Positions 16,088 to 26,066 of a DNA stretch of 64,000 bases are shown here, piece by piece; position 1 is the first letter of the stretch, and each line of letters begins with the position of its first letter. The DNA lies in assembly GCA_964603985.1 (NCBI GenBank), contig CAZRXG010000002.1, positions 62,001-126,000 on the forward strand, given 5' to 3'. The DNA comes from CAZRXG01 sp964603985. Its GTDB lineage: Bacteria; Chloroflexota; Anaerolineae; Aggregatilineales; UBA3940. The notes beneath the pieces are model-generated. The model saw only the letters and a program-made list of their open reading frames with translations, had not been told where the DNA came from and ran no database searches. The position numbers were made by a program, and so were the translations under genes.

Positions 16088-17242
16088 ATGAGAATCGGGA
16101 TTTTGACCGGCGGGGGCGATGTCCCTGGCCTCAACCCCTGTATTAAAGCTGTCGTTGATCGGGGTGCCGACGAAAAGCACTCTGTCGTCGGAATCCGACG
16201 TGGCTGGGCCGGGCTGCTGAATTACAACCTGGACGACGATACCGATAACTGGAAGTGCGCGATTGATCTGGATAAGGTTGCCGTCCGGCGCATCGCCCGC
16301 ACCGGCGGGACTTTCCTGCACACCTCGCGCACCAATCCAAGCAACGTCAGCGCCCCCGACGTTCCGGAGCTGCTGCGCGGTGACGATTGGTCTGAAGACC
16401 AGGAGCCCCAGGACTTCACTCCGCACGTCCTGAAGGTTATTGAGGAGATCGGCCTGGACGTGATCGTCGCCATCGGCGGTGATGACACGCTCAGCTACGC
16501 CGAGCGCCTGCACCGCGAGGGAATGCGGGTGATGGCGATCCCCAAGACAATGGACAACGACGTTTTCGGCACCGATTACTGCATCGGCTTCAGCACGGCG
16601 GTAACACGCAGCATCGACTTTATCAACAACCTGCGTACCAGCACCGGCTCACACGAGCGCATCGCGGTGATCGAGCTGTTCGGGCGCAACTCCGGCGAGA
16701 CCTCCCTGATCGCCGCCTACCTGGCTGCCGTAGACCGGGCTATCATCTCGGAGGTCCCTTTCGACGGGGCCAAGCTGGCCGACTTTCTCCTGGCCGACAA
16801 AGCCAACAACCCCAGCAACTACGCCATGATGACGATCTCGGAGGGGGCCAGGATGGAGGGCGGCGAGATCGTCCAGCAAGGCGAGCCTGACGCTTACGGG
16901 CACCAGAAGCTGGGCGGCATCGGCCAGATTACGAGCCAGTTCATCAAAGATCACACCGGCGAGAACATCATCTACCAGCGAATTGCCTACCTGATGCGCT
17001 CCGGCGCGCCCGACTCGCTGGACCTGATGGTTGCCTTCAACTACGCTCACATGGCAATGGACATGATCCTGCGCGGGCAGAGCGGTCGGATGGTGGCCCT
17101 GCGCGGCGGCGTCTACACCGATGTCCCGATCAGCATGGTCATGCAGGGGCGCAAGCAGGTCGACGTTGGCGAACTGTACGACATCGTGCAGTACAAGCCC
17201 AAGGTGCGCCACGTTGCCGGTATGCCGATGTTCCTAAGCTAG
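16088..17242 (+). CDS. Pyrophosphate-type phosphofructokinase
   Basis: A second group A phosphofructokinase (384 aa) whose donor-site residues are those of PPi-dependent enzymes. GGDDT (130-134) has Asp133 where ATP enzymes have Gly, and PKTMDND (152-158) has Lys153 where ATP enzymes have Gly. The catalytic base is Asp156. PPi-PFKs are reversible and save ATP in glycolysis; the reverse direction serves gluconeogenesis. The insertion at about 48-112, relative to the neighbouring ATP enzyme, also fits longer PPi/atypical forms. An AGAAAGGTG ribosome site precedes ATG 16088. Substrate preference is predicted from two residues and not proven; some family members use both donors. Confidence 0.88.
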   Translation: MRIGILTGGGDVPGLNPCIKAVVDRGADEKHSVVGIRRGWAGLLNYNLDDDTDNWKCAIDLDKVAVRRIARTGGTFLHTSRTNPSNVSAPDVPELLRGDDWSEDQEPQDFTPHVLKVIEEIGLDVIVAIGGDDTLSYAERLHREGMRVMAIPKTMDNDVFGTDYCIGFSTAVTRSIDFINNLRTSTGSHERIAVIELFGRNSGETSLIAAYLAAVDRAIISEVPFDGAKLADFLLADKANNPSNYAMMTISEGARMEGGEIVQQGEPDAYGHQKLGGIGQITSQFIKDHTGENIIYQRIAYLMRSGAPDSLDLMVAFNYAHMAMDMILRGQSGRMVALRGGVYTDVPISMVMQGRKQVDVGELYDIVQYKPKVRHVAGMPMFLS

Positions 17243-17308
17243 CCAATATGCAAAGAGTCTTGCGGAGAAAAACCGGGGTGATATAGGCGCTCAGCCTAAA
17301 GGACCACG

Positions 17309-19861
17309 ATGGTTCCTCTCAAGCTTGAACTGTACAATTTCCTCGCCTACCGCAACCCACCGCCGCTTGACCTGACGGGCCTGCACGTGGCCTGTCTGGT
17401 GGGGGCCAACGGCGCGGGTAAATCATCACTGCTGGACGCGATGACCTGGGCGTTGTGGGGGAAGGCCCGCGCGCGTCGCGACGATGAATTGATCCACGCC
17501 GGGGAGCAGGAGATGCAGGTCGGTTTGACCTTCCTGCTGGAGGGCAACTGCTACCGCGTCACACGCCACCGCTCGCGGGCGGGGCGAGGCAGCAGCGCAC
17601 TCGTGCTGGAGATTCAGGACGGCCAGCGGTGGCGCTCACTCACCGAAAACACCATTCGTGCCACCCAGGACAAGCTCAACCGGATCCTGCGCCTGAACCA
17701 CGACACCTTCATCAACTCGGCCTTTCTCATGCAGGGACGGGCGGACGAGTTCACCAAGAAGACGCCCGGCGAGCGTAAGGCCATCCTGGGCGAGATACTG
17801 GGCCTCGATGCCTGGGCCGCCTACGAAGACCGGGCCAAGGCTCACCTGCGCGAGATCGACCGGCAGCGCAACCAGATCGACAGCGAATTTGAGCGAATCG
17901 ACGACGAACTGACCCGCGAGGTCGAATACCTGCGCGAACTGAACCAGGCCCAGCAGGCACTGGCCGATCTGGCGGAACAGGTCAGGGAAGCCGAGGCGCG
18001 CGTCCGGGAGTTAGAAGCTACCCGCCGCGAACGCGAGGCATTGGGCGGGCAGTACGCCGACCTCGAAGGGCGCATCAGGCAGGCCGAGGATGAGCGCAGC
18101 CGTCTTCAGGCGGAGCAGGAGCAGTACCACGAACGCCTGGAAGAGTACCGGGAAATCCTGGCCGCGCGTGACGAGATCGAGAGCGGCTACGCCGCGCTCC
18201 AGGCTGCCCGGCAGGAAGAGCGTGAGCTTGGTGTGCGCCTGCGCGAGCACAGCGACCTGCGCGAGCGCCAGAGCGCCCTACAGCAGACCATCGCCGCCGC
18301 GCGCAGCGAGTTGGAAGCCGAGCAGCGTTCGCTGGCAAGGCAGAAGTCGGAGCACGAGCGCACCCTCGCCCAGAGCGCCGACGAGGGGCCGCAGCTTCAG
18401 GAAAGCCAGACCAAGATCGAAATCCTCGAAGAGCGCGAGGCGGCGTGCAGAGAGTGGAACGAGCAGCTAACCACCTGGCGCGAGGAGCGTGCCGAACTGG
18501 AGGGCGTCAACCGGGGCCTCGAAGCCGAGATGAAGGCGCTGGCGATGCAGCGCGACCAGATCGAGGCCACAGTTGAACCGGTCTGCCCACTGTGCGGACA
18601 GGAATTGAGCGCCACTCACCGCGCCGAACTGCTCGCGAATCTTGCGCAGCAGGGAAACGAAAAAGGTGATCTCTGGCGGGCCAACAACGAGCGGATCGAA
18701 GCGCTGGCCGGGGAGATCACCCAACTGGTCAAAGAAGTCAAGGCAGCCGAGGGCGAACTGCGCGGCCTGCCCCCGCTCCGCCAGCACGTCGCCCGCCTGA
18801 CCGAGCGGCTGAGCAAGGCAGAAGAGGCTCAGGCCGGACTGGAGGACATCGACGCCGGCCTGTCCGGGTTGGAAGCCATCCTAGCCGACGAGGACTTCGC
18901 CCCCGAAGCGCGGGCGGATCTGGCGGGGGTTGAGGCCGAACTGGCGGCACTGGGCTACGACGCCGAGGCCCACGAAGCCGCCGGTCGCAAGGTGACAGAG
19001 TACGAGGGATACGAGGCGCGCAAGGCCGAGCTTGACGGCATACTGGTGAGCGCACCGGAGGCGGAGTCGCACCTCGCGCGTCTGGGCGAGCGGGTCGCGG
19101 CCCTGGAAGGACAGGTCGCGGAGGACAGCGCCCGGCTCGACGAGCTGGCCGGGCAGATCGAGATGCTCGACGGGCAACTGGCCGACCTGGCCCAGGCCGA
19201 GAAGACGCTGGACGATCTGCGTGACCGGGAGGGGCAGGCGCGCATCGGCGTCGGCGCGGCCCAACAGAAGCTGAACGCGCTGGAGCAGTTGCGCGGTCGG
19301 CGCGAGCAGTTGGTCGAAGAGCGGGACCGGCTGGGAGAAGAGCAGGGCATCTACGAGGATCTGCGCCGGGCATTCGGCAAGGATGGCGTCCCGGCCATGA
19401 TCATCGAGGCGGCCATCCCGGATATCGAGAAGGAGGCCAACCAGATCCTGTCCCGGATGACCGACGGCCAGATGCACCTCCAGTTCGATACCCAGCGCGA
19501 AAAAGTCACCGGCGGCACACAGGAGACGCTCGACATTCGCATCGCCGACGGGCTTGGCACGCGTGACTACGCCACCTTCAGCGGCGGCGAGACGTTCCGC
19601 GTCAATTTTGCCGTCCGGCTGGCGCTCTCGCGGCTGCTGGCTCGCCGTGCAGGCGCTCAACTGCCAACGCTGATCATCGACGAGGGCTTTGGCACGCAGG
19701 ACGCCCAGGGCCGGGAGCGCCTGGTGCAGGCCATCAACGCCGTCCAGGATGGGTTCGACCTGATCCTCGTCGTGACCCACATCGACGAGCTTAAAGACGC
19801 CTTCCCGGCACGGATCGAGGTCACCAAGATGCCCGGCGGTTCAATCGTAGAGTTGGTCTGA
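17309..19861 (+). CDS. sbcC: SbcC/Rad50-family DNA-repair ATPase
   Basis: SMC-like ATPase of the Mre11-Rad50 type, which tethers and processes DNA ends and hairpins with a nuclease partner. The split ABC head is complete: Walker A GANGAGKSS (32-40), a Q-loop region (FLMQGRADEFTKKTPGERK), signature FSGGE (757-761) and Walker B LIIDEGFGTQD (788-798). Two long coiled coils flank the zinc hook CPLC (426-429). At 850 residues it is slightly shorter than E. coli SbcC. The sbcD/mre11 nuclease gene that normally precedes it is absent; the upstream neighbour is a phosphofructokinase. The partner must be encoded elsewhere. Confidence 0.9.
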   Translation: MVPLKLELYNFLAYRNPPPLDLTGLHVACLVGANGAGKSSLLDAMTWALWGKARARRDDELIHAGEQEMQVGLTFLLEGNCYRVTRHRSRAGRGSSALVLEIQDGQRWRSLTENTIRATQDKLNRILRLNHDTFINSAFLMQGRADEFTKKTPGERKAILGEILGLDAWAAYEDRAKAHLREIDRQRNQIDSEFERIDDELTREVEYLRELNQAQQALADLAEQVREAEARVRELEATRREREALGGQYADLEGRIRQAEDERSRLQAEQEQYHERLEEYREILAARDEIESGYAALQAARQEERELGVRLREHSDLRERQSALQQTIAAARSELEAEQRSLARQKSEHERTLAQSADEGPQLQESQTKIEILEEREAACREWNEQLTTWREERAELEGVNRGLEAEMKALAMQRDQIEATVEPVCPLCGQELSATHRAELLANLAQQGNEKGDLWRANNERIEALAGEITQLVKEVKAAEGELRGLPPLRQHVARLTERLSKAEEAQAGLEDIDAGLSGLEAILADEDFAPEARADLAGVEAELAALGYDAEAHEAAGRKVTEYEGYEARKAELDGILVSAPEAESHLARLGERVAALEGQVAEDSARLDELAGQIEMLDGQLADLAQAEKTLDDLRDREGQARIGVGAAQQKLNALEQLRGRREQLVEERDRLGEEQGIYEDLRRAFGKDGVPAMIIEAAIPDIEKEANQILSRMTDGQMHLQFDTQREKVTGGTQETLDIRIADGLGTRDYATFSGGETFRVNFAVRLALSRLLARRAGAQLPTLIIDEGFGTQDAQGRERLVQAINAVQDGFDLILVVTHIDELKDAFPARIEVTKMPGGSIVELV

Positions 19862-19897
19862 TCGGCCTTACCCCCTGCTTACCAAGAGAGACGTGAT

Positions 19898-21526
19898 ATG
19901 GCCCAGCAGGTCAAACCCGGCAATAAGATCGCCCTCGCGCCGCTCCTCGGCAGGGAGCAGACCGGAGAGGCTCACTGGCTTGGGGCCTTGCTCGGCAAGC
20001 TGCTGGCCGAACACCTGGACGGGGCCAAGCTCCCCGTTCTACCTTACAACACCGTCGCCCGCCAGATAAAGGCGGGTAAGCACCGGCTGCCGCTTGAGGA
20101 GGCCGCCGTCGAAGCCCTGCGCCGCGATCTCAAACTGGGAGCCTTGATCCACGGCCGCTACGTGCTCGACGAGGACAGCGACATGCTGGCGCTGCACCTG
20201 CTGGTCGAAGCGCCCAACATCCCCCGCACGCCGCTTGAAGCCGCCTCGCCGCTGGCCGGGTTCGCGCGCTTCATCGAGCGCGTCTCGCTGGCCCTGGTCG
20301 AGAAGCTTGGCGTGCCGATTGACGACGCCCTGCGCGAGCAGGTGCGCGCGGTGCGGCGACCGGCCCGTTTCGAGGCGTTCCGCCAGTTGGCGCGGGCGCA
20401 TCTGGCCTGGTCCGAAGGGCAAAACGAGCTGGCCCTGACCGCGATCACTTCGGCGCTGACGCTCGACCCCGACCTGGACGAAGCCGCCGCCCTGGAGGTA
20501 GCGATTGCGCGCACCGCCGAGGACACTGCCACCGCACAGGAGGCTTTTCGTCGCTGGGCGGACATCGCACGGAAGCAAAAACGCCCGCTGGCCGCCGGGG
20601 AGCGCCTGACGATGCTCGGTCACTGGCTGGCCGGACGCGGCGAGTGGTCCGACGCGCGTGACGCCTACGAGGACGCACGCGACCTCTTCCAGCGCGAGTC
20701 CAACGAACCCGGCAAAGCGCAGGCTCTTAACAACCTGGCCGGTCTCGACCTGATGCGCGGCAAGGTGCAGACGGCCATCAAGACCTACCGGCGCAGCTTA
20801 CGCACCTTTGAAGCCGACCCCGGCGCACAACGCGATGCCGCCGTCACGTACTTCAACCTGGGGCTGGCACACAAGATCCTCGGTCAGCGCGAGGAAGCCC
20901 AACGCGCGATTGAACAGGCGATCTCACTTGCCCGCCGCCTCAAAGACACCCACCTGGAGACACTGTGCCTCGCGCAGCGGGGCGCGCTCCGCGACGACGC
21001 CGGGCAGTGGGGCCAGGCCCGCGCCGACTACGAGCAGGCCGCCAAGCTGCTGGACGTGGTCGGTGATGATCGCAATCGGGCAATAGTCAAGAGTCACCAG
21101 GCGCTCCTATACAAACAGCAGGGTGCCTACGACCGGGCCGAGCGGTTGATGCTCGAAGCGCTGGACATCTTCGGCAGCGAGGGCGATCCACACGCCCAGG
21201 CGGTGCTCTGGCTGAACGTGGCCGACCTGTACCTCTCGATGGGCCTCTACGATCAGGCATGGGATTACGCCCGGCGGGCATACGACACGCTCGCCCGCCT
21301 GCAATCGAGATGGCAGAGCGCGGCCAAAGAATTGATGGACACCCTCGAAAGCATCCCCGCCGAAGAGGAGCAGGCGCGCGAGCCGTTCTTGCCCCCGGTC
21401 GCCCCCCCCGACCTGCCCCTCACAGCCGGTGGCGGTGACGCCGGGGAACCCTACGACGGCGACGACCTGTACCCCGACGCCCCCGAGGATCCGGATCACC
21501 CGGACGACGGCGTAAGAATCCCATAA
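19898..21526 (+). CDS. TPR-repeat protein
   Basis: The 542-residue cytosolic protein has an N-terminal alpha/beta region (about residues 8-110) that recalls TolB_N/FlgO-like modules heading many TPR proteins (IALAPLLGR...LGALIHGRYVL). At least six TPR-type helical repeats follow, clearest at about 255-430, where YFNLGLAHKILGQREEAQRAIEQAISLA-like units recur every 35-40 residues. The last 70 residues are acidic and proline-rich. It begins 36 nt after sbcC, so co-transcription is likely, but a role in DNA repair is only suggested by position. It probably scaffolds protein interactions; the partner is unknown. Confidence 0.75.
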   Translation: MAQQVKPGNKIALAPLLGREQTGEAHWLGALLGKLLAEHLDGAKLPVLPYNTVARQIKAGKHRLPLEEAAVEALRRDLKLGALIHGRYVLDEDSDMLALHLLVEAPNIPRTPLEAASPLAGFARFIERVSLALVEKLGVPIDDALREQVRAVRRPARFEAFRQLARAHLAWSEGQNELALTAITSALTLDPDLDEAAALEVAIARTAEDTATAQEAFRRWADIARKQKRPLAAGERLTMLGHWLAGRGEWSDARDAYEDARDLFQRESNEPGKAQALNNLAGLDLMRGKVQTAIKTYRRSLRTFEADPGAQRDAAVTYFNLGLAHKILGQREEAQRAIEQAISLARRLKDTHLETLCLAQRGALRDDAGQWGQARADYEQAAKLLDVVGDDRNRAIVKSHQALLYKQQGAYDRAERLMLEALDIFGSEGDPHAQAVLWLNVADLYLSMGLYDQAWDYARRAYDTLARLQSRWQSAAKELMDTLESIPAEEEQAREPFLPPVAPPDLPLTAGGGDAGEPYDGDDLYPDAPEDPDHPDDGVRIP

Positions 21527-21554
21527 GAAACGCATAGATTGGCGCCGCCCCGCC

Positions 21555-21582
21555 TTGACATTCCCCTCATCGGTGCTATACT
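21555..21582 (+). promoter_or_regulatory. sigma-70 promoter of groES-groEL
   Basis: A consensus -35 TTGACA (21555-21560) and TATACT (21577-21582) are separated by 16 bp. The CIRCE operator begins 11 bp after the -10 box, overlapping the expected transcription start. Confidence 0.9.
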
Positions 21583-21592
21583 ACGCATCGGA

Positions 21593-21619
21593 TTAGCACT
21601 TGCGCTATGAGAGTGCTAA
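21593..21619. promoter_or_regulatory. CIRCE operator (HrcA binding site)
   Basis: Inverted repeat TTAGCACTT (21593-21601), 9-bp spacer, GAGTGCTAA (21611-21619). It matches the CIRCE consensus except for one base at the inner end of the left arm. CIRCE is bound by the heat-shock repressor HrcA; no hrcA gene is in this window. Its position at the transcription start supports repression of groESL under non-stress conditions. Confidence 0.93.
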
Positions 21620-21673
21620 ATCACACCACAAAGCTGATAATCTCACAACCGAGATGTAAGGAGGCATTTTCCC

Positions 21674-21973
21674 ATGGCACTTAACCTGCGACCCCTGGGT
21701 GACCGGGTAGTCATCGAGCCAATCGAGCAAGAGGAAACTTTCGCCGGTGGACAGCTCGTTCTGCCCGAGACTGCCAAGGAGAAACCACAGCAGGGTGAAG
21801 TCCTGGCCGTTGGCGCCGGTCGGAAAGACGAAGAGGGGAAGCGCATCCCCATGGACGTAGAGGTGGGCCAGAAGGTGCTCTTCGCCAAGTACGCCGGCAC
21901 CGAAGTCAAGATCGAAGATAAAAAGCTGCTCATTCTCAAAGAGAGCGACATACTCGCCATCGTCGAATCCTGA
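21674..21973 (+). CDS. groES: Co-chaperonin GroES
   Basis: The 99-residue lid subunit of the GroEL chaperonin, forming a heptameric cap. The family pattern LRPLGDRVVIEP at the N-terminus, a mobile loop around residues 22-36 (with GGQLVLPETAKEKP) and the C-terminal strand around LLILKESDILAIV are all present. AAGGAGG (21658-21664) lies 9 nt before ATG 21674. It is first in a two-gene operon with groEL, 93 nt upstream of it, under a promoter plus CIRCE. Confidence 0.97.
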   Translation: MALNLRPLGDRVVIEPIEQEETFAGGQLVLPETAKEKPQQGEVLAVGAGRKDEEGKRIPMDVEVGQKVLFAKYAGTEVKIEDKKLLILKESDILAIVES

Positions 21974-22066
21974 ATGAGCCATAGCACGTCAGACGCACCA
22001 GGTGCGGTGAATGCCGCGCACGGATTACCAAGCAAAAATAATCTGTTTTATGGAGGTTCGTAACCC

Positions 22067-23692
<1,626 letters not shown>

Positions 23693-23720
23693 ACCGGCGC
23701 GGCTTATAAAATCACGTGAA

Positions 23721-23750
23721 AGCCCCTCTCTCCGCAGAGAGGGGTTTTTG
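23721..23750 (+). terminator. Rho-independent terminator of groESL
   Basis: CCCCTCTC (23723-23730) pairs with GAGAGGGG (23737-23744) over 8 bp with a six-base loop. TTTTTGTTTTG follows. Confidence 0.93.
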
Positions 23751-23863
23751 TTTTGAGAGCCAACCGTCGTTCCGCCGGGAGGTTGGTGTCAGGTTCGGGT
23801 GTGGTTGGCGGGTTAGAATAGGTTAGAGGCAGGTAGTGTTGTAGTTTGTGAGGGGGTGTGGTG

Positions 23864-24136
23864 ATGGTAAGAAGGGACCCCCACAGGGTCAGCGCAGCCG
23901 ATTACTATTATCGCAGGGCGTTGCTGGCGCGACGCATGCGATGCCGCTCCGGGGTAGGACTGGGGCTGTTCGGCCTGCCGCGCGCCTGGCGGTTCGGGAG
24001 GCGCCGCCACTTCTACGACGCATACGAACCACTGCCACTCGATCCGGCGGTCAGGCTGCTCGTGATACTGGCGGCTGTCGTCTTCCTCTTCGTGTGCTCG
24101 GTGCCATGCCTGATACTGTACAGGCTGCTCTTCTGA
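23864..24136 (+). CDS. Small basic protein with C-terminal membrane helix
   Basis: A 90-residue frame whose ATG 23864 is preceded by GAGGGGG (23850-23856) at 7 nt; two GTG codons directly upstream are alternative starts. The first 60 residues are rich in Arg and Tyr (for example DYYYRRALLARR). Residues about 63-88 form one hydrophobic helix ending the protein, so it would be a tail-anchored membrane protein. I recognise no family. An antisense frame covers the same DNA but runs into selB. It sits convergently with selB with a 22-nt gap. Translation is plausible but not certain. Confidence 0.4.
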   Translation: MVRRDPHRVSAADYYYRRALLARRMRCRSGVGLGLFGLPRAWRFGRRRHFYDAYEPLPLDPAVRLLVILAAVVFLFVCSVPCLILYRLLF

Positions 24137-24158
24137 CTGACATGCCGCTGTCGTGCCG

Positions 24159-26042
24159 CTACTGCGCCGCATGCCTGAGCACGCGCTCGTCACCCCGGCG
24201 CACCGTGACGCCAACCCCGTCCAGGTGCTCCAGCAGGGCCAGCACGTATTTGCGGCTGGTCCCGAACAGGTCGCGCGCCTGGGCGACGGTGATCGAGCCA
24301 TGCTCACCGATGAATGCCTCGACCTGCTCGACCAGCCACGCGTAGGTCTCGGCGTCGAACAGCACGTCCTCGCTCACCTGGGCCAACTGTTCTCCCTCGA
24401 CCAGGGCGCGCAGCACATCCTCGCCCACGACCGCAATCGCCTCCTTGACGCTGGGAGGCGTGATCGGCTGCTCCCGGAACGCTGCCAGTAGCTCGTCAAT
24501 CGCCGCCTGCTGCTGCCCGGAGAAACGCACACTGTGCTCCGGCAGACGCACAACAGTCCCCTCGTCGACCAGCACCCCCGACTCGACGGCCAGCGCCACG
24601 ACGCCGTTGAATAATTTTCCGTCGAGCGCCAGGCGGCTGCGCAGCGCCTCGCGCGGCATGCCCAGGCGCAGGGGGTGCCGGTCGTGGGAATCTGCCAGTT
24701 CGCTCGCGATGCGCCCCGCCGTGCGCGTCCACGACGCCTGCGCCATCAGCCAGCCATCCGGCAGGGTCAGGAGGTCGCCCCGCGCCTCAAGCGTGCCGAT
24801 TGCCTCTGCAAGTTCGTCCCCGCCCAGGCCGGTCGAAGCGCCCAGTTGGGCCGGGAGCATTGCGACCTGTCCCTCCAGCGTGTGCAGCGCCAGTTCGTCC
24901 GGCGTGCCCGCGACAAGCATCTCCAGCCGCTCGACGACCTCCGGCTTGAAGCGCCGCCAGCGATGCGGGGGGTGCGGGTCGAGCACCACTCCGCCGCCTA
25001 TCGTCTGGGGAGGAGAGGGATAGCGCAGAATGAACCGGTCTCCCTTGTCCAGTGCAACCGCCTCGGCCAGCCGTAGTTGGAGCCACCCTTCAGCGCCGGG
25101 GGACAACTCATGGTCGCCCAGCAGCCGCACGTGGGCCACCGTCTCGGCTGCCCCGCTGAAAAACTTAACCTCGGCGTTGTGCCTGAGGGACCGCCCTACA
25201 TCCGGCAAATAGCGAAACTGGACATCGACCAGCGTGCTGCCGCTCAGCAGGCCCGGCCCGGAAACCACGTCACCGCGCCGCACCTCCTCCTTCGTCACGC
25301 CGCTCAGGTTGATCGCCACGCGGCTGCCCGGCAGGGCAACCTCGACCGCCTCTTTGTGGGTCTGCAACCCCCGGATGCGCGCACGCCTTCCGGCGGGCAC
25401 GATCTCAACCTCGTCTCCTATCGCCAGCGAGCCGTCGACCAGGGTGCCGGTCACAACCGTGCCAAACCCACTGATCGTGAAGACCCGGTCAACCGGCAGG
25501 CGTGGTCGCCCCCGGTCGGCGCGTGGGGGGCGACCGGTCAACTCCCTGTCCAGCGCGGTGAGGAGTTGGCCAAGGCCCTCGCCCGTGCGGGCCGAAACCG
25601 GCACGATAGGCGCACCATCCAGCACCGTCCCGGCCAGGACCTCCGCCACATCCAGCGCAACCAGTTCAAGCCACTCCGGGTCTTCGACCAGGTCGATCTT
25701 TGTAAGCGCTACCACGCCGCCCGGGATTCCCAGCAGGTCGAGGATGGCGAGGTGTTCGCGCGTTTGAGGCATCACGCCCTCGTCCGCTGCGACAACAAAT
25801 AACGCCAGGTCGATTCCGCCCACCCCGGCCAGCATGTTCTCGATAAAGTCCCGGTGGCCAGGCACGTCCACGATCCCGACGGCCTCGCTGGCGGGCAGAG
25901 TGAGCCAGGCGAAGCCCAGGTCGATGGTCATCTCGCGCGCCTTCTCTTCCGCCAGCCGGTCGGGGTCGATGCCGGTCAGGGCCTCGACCAGCGCGGATTT
26001 GCCGTGGTCAACGTGTCCAGCAGTGCCGATTACATACGCCAT
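24159..26042 (-). CDS. selB: Selenocysteine-specific elongation factor
   Basis: GTPase that brings selenocysteyl-tRNA to UGA codons marked by a SECIS element. The EF-Tu-like G domain has GHVDHGKS (9-16), DVPGHRDF and TKIDL. Beta-barrel domains follow, and the C-terminal region of about 250 residues contains repeated winged-helix units that bind the SECIS hairpin, ending in a DLFGTSRKYVLALLEHLD-type helix typical of SelB. The length (627 aa) is normal. Its presence implies that the organism decodes selenocysteine. selA, selD and tRNA-Sec are not in this window. A coiled-coil gene begins upstream, its stop 24 nt before the selB start. Confidence 0.95.
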   Translation of the reverse strand: MAYVIGTAGHVDHGKSALVEALTGIDPDRLAEEKAREMTIDLGFAWLTLPASEAVGIVDVPGHRDFIENMLAGVGGIDLALFVVAADEGVMPQTREHLAILDLLGIPGGVVALTKIDLVEDPEWLELVALDVAEVLAGTVLDGAPIVPVSARTGEGLGQLLTALDRELTGRPPRADRGRPRLPVDRVFTISGFGTVVTGTLVDGSLAIGDEVEIVPAGRRARIRGLQTHKEAVEVALPGSRVAINLSGVTKEEVRRGDVVSGPGLLSGSTLVDVQFRYLPDVGRSLRHNAEVKFFSGAAETVAHVRLLGDHELSPGAEGWLQLRLAEAVALDKGDRFILRYPSPPQTIGGGVVLDPHPPHRWRRFKPEVVERLEMLVAGTPDELALHTLEGQVAMLPAQLGASTGLGGDELAEAIGTLEARGDLLTLPDGWLMAQASWTRTAGRIASELADSHDRHPLRLGMPREALRSRLALDGKLFNGVVALAVESGVLVDEGTVVRLPEHSVRFSGQQQAAIDELLAAFREQPITPPSVKEAIAVVGEDVLRALVEGEQLAQVSEDVLFDAETYAWLVEQVEAFIGEHGSITVAQARDLFGTSRKYVLALLEHLDGVGVTVRRGDERVLRHAAQ

Positions 26043-26066
26043 GTCAGCCTCGCACTGTGCAGAGGA

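Noticed and set aside
23813..24307. 164-codon minus-strand frame overlapping the selB 3' end and the small membrane ORF
   Set aside because: Its first half is selB in another frame and the rest is Gln/His/Pro-rich noise; the plus-strand ORF has a ribosome site and a clean membrane helix.
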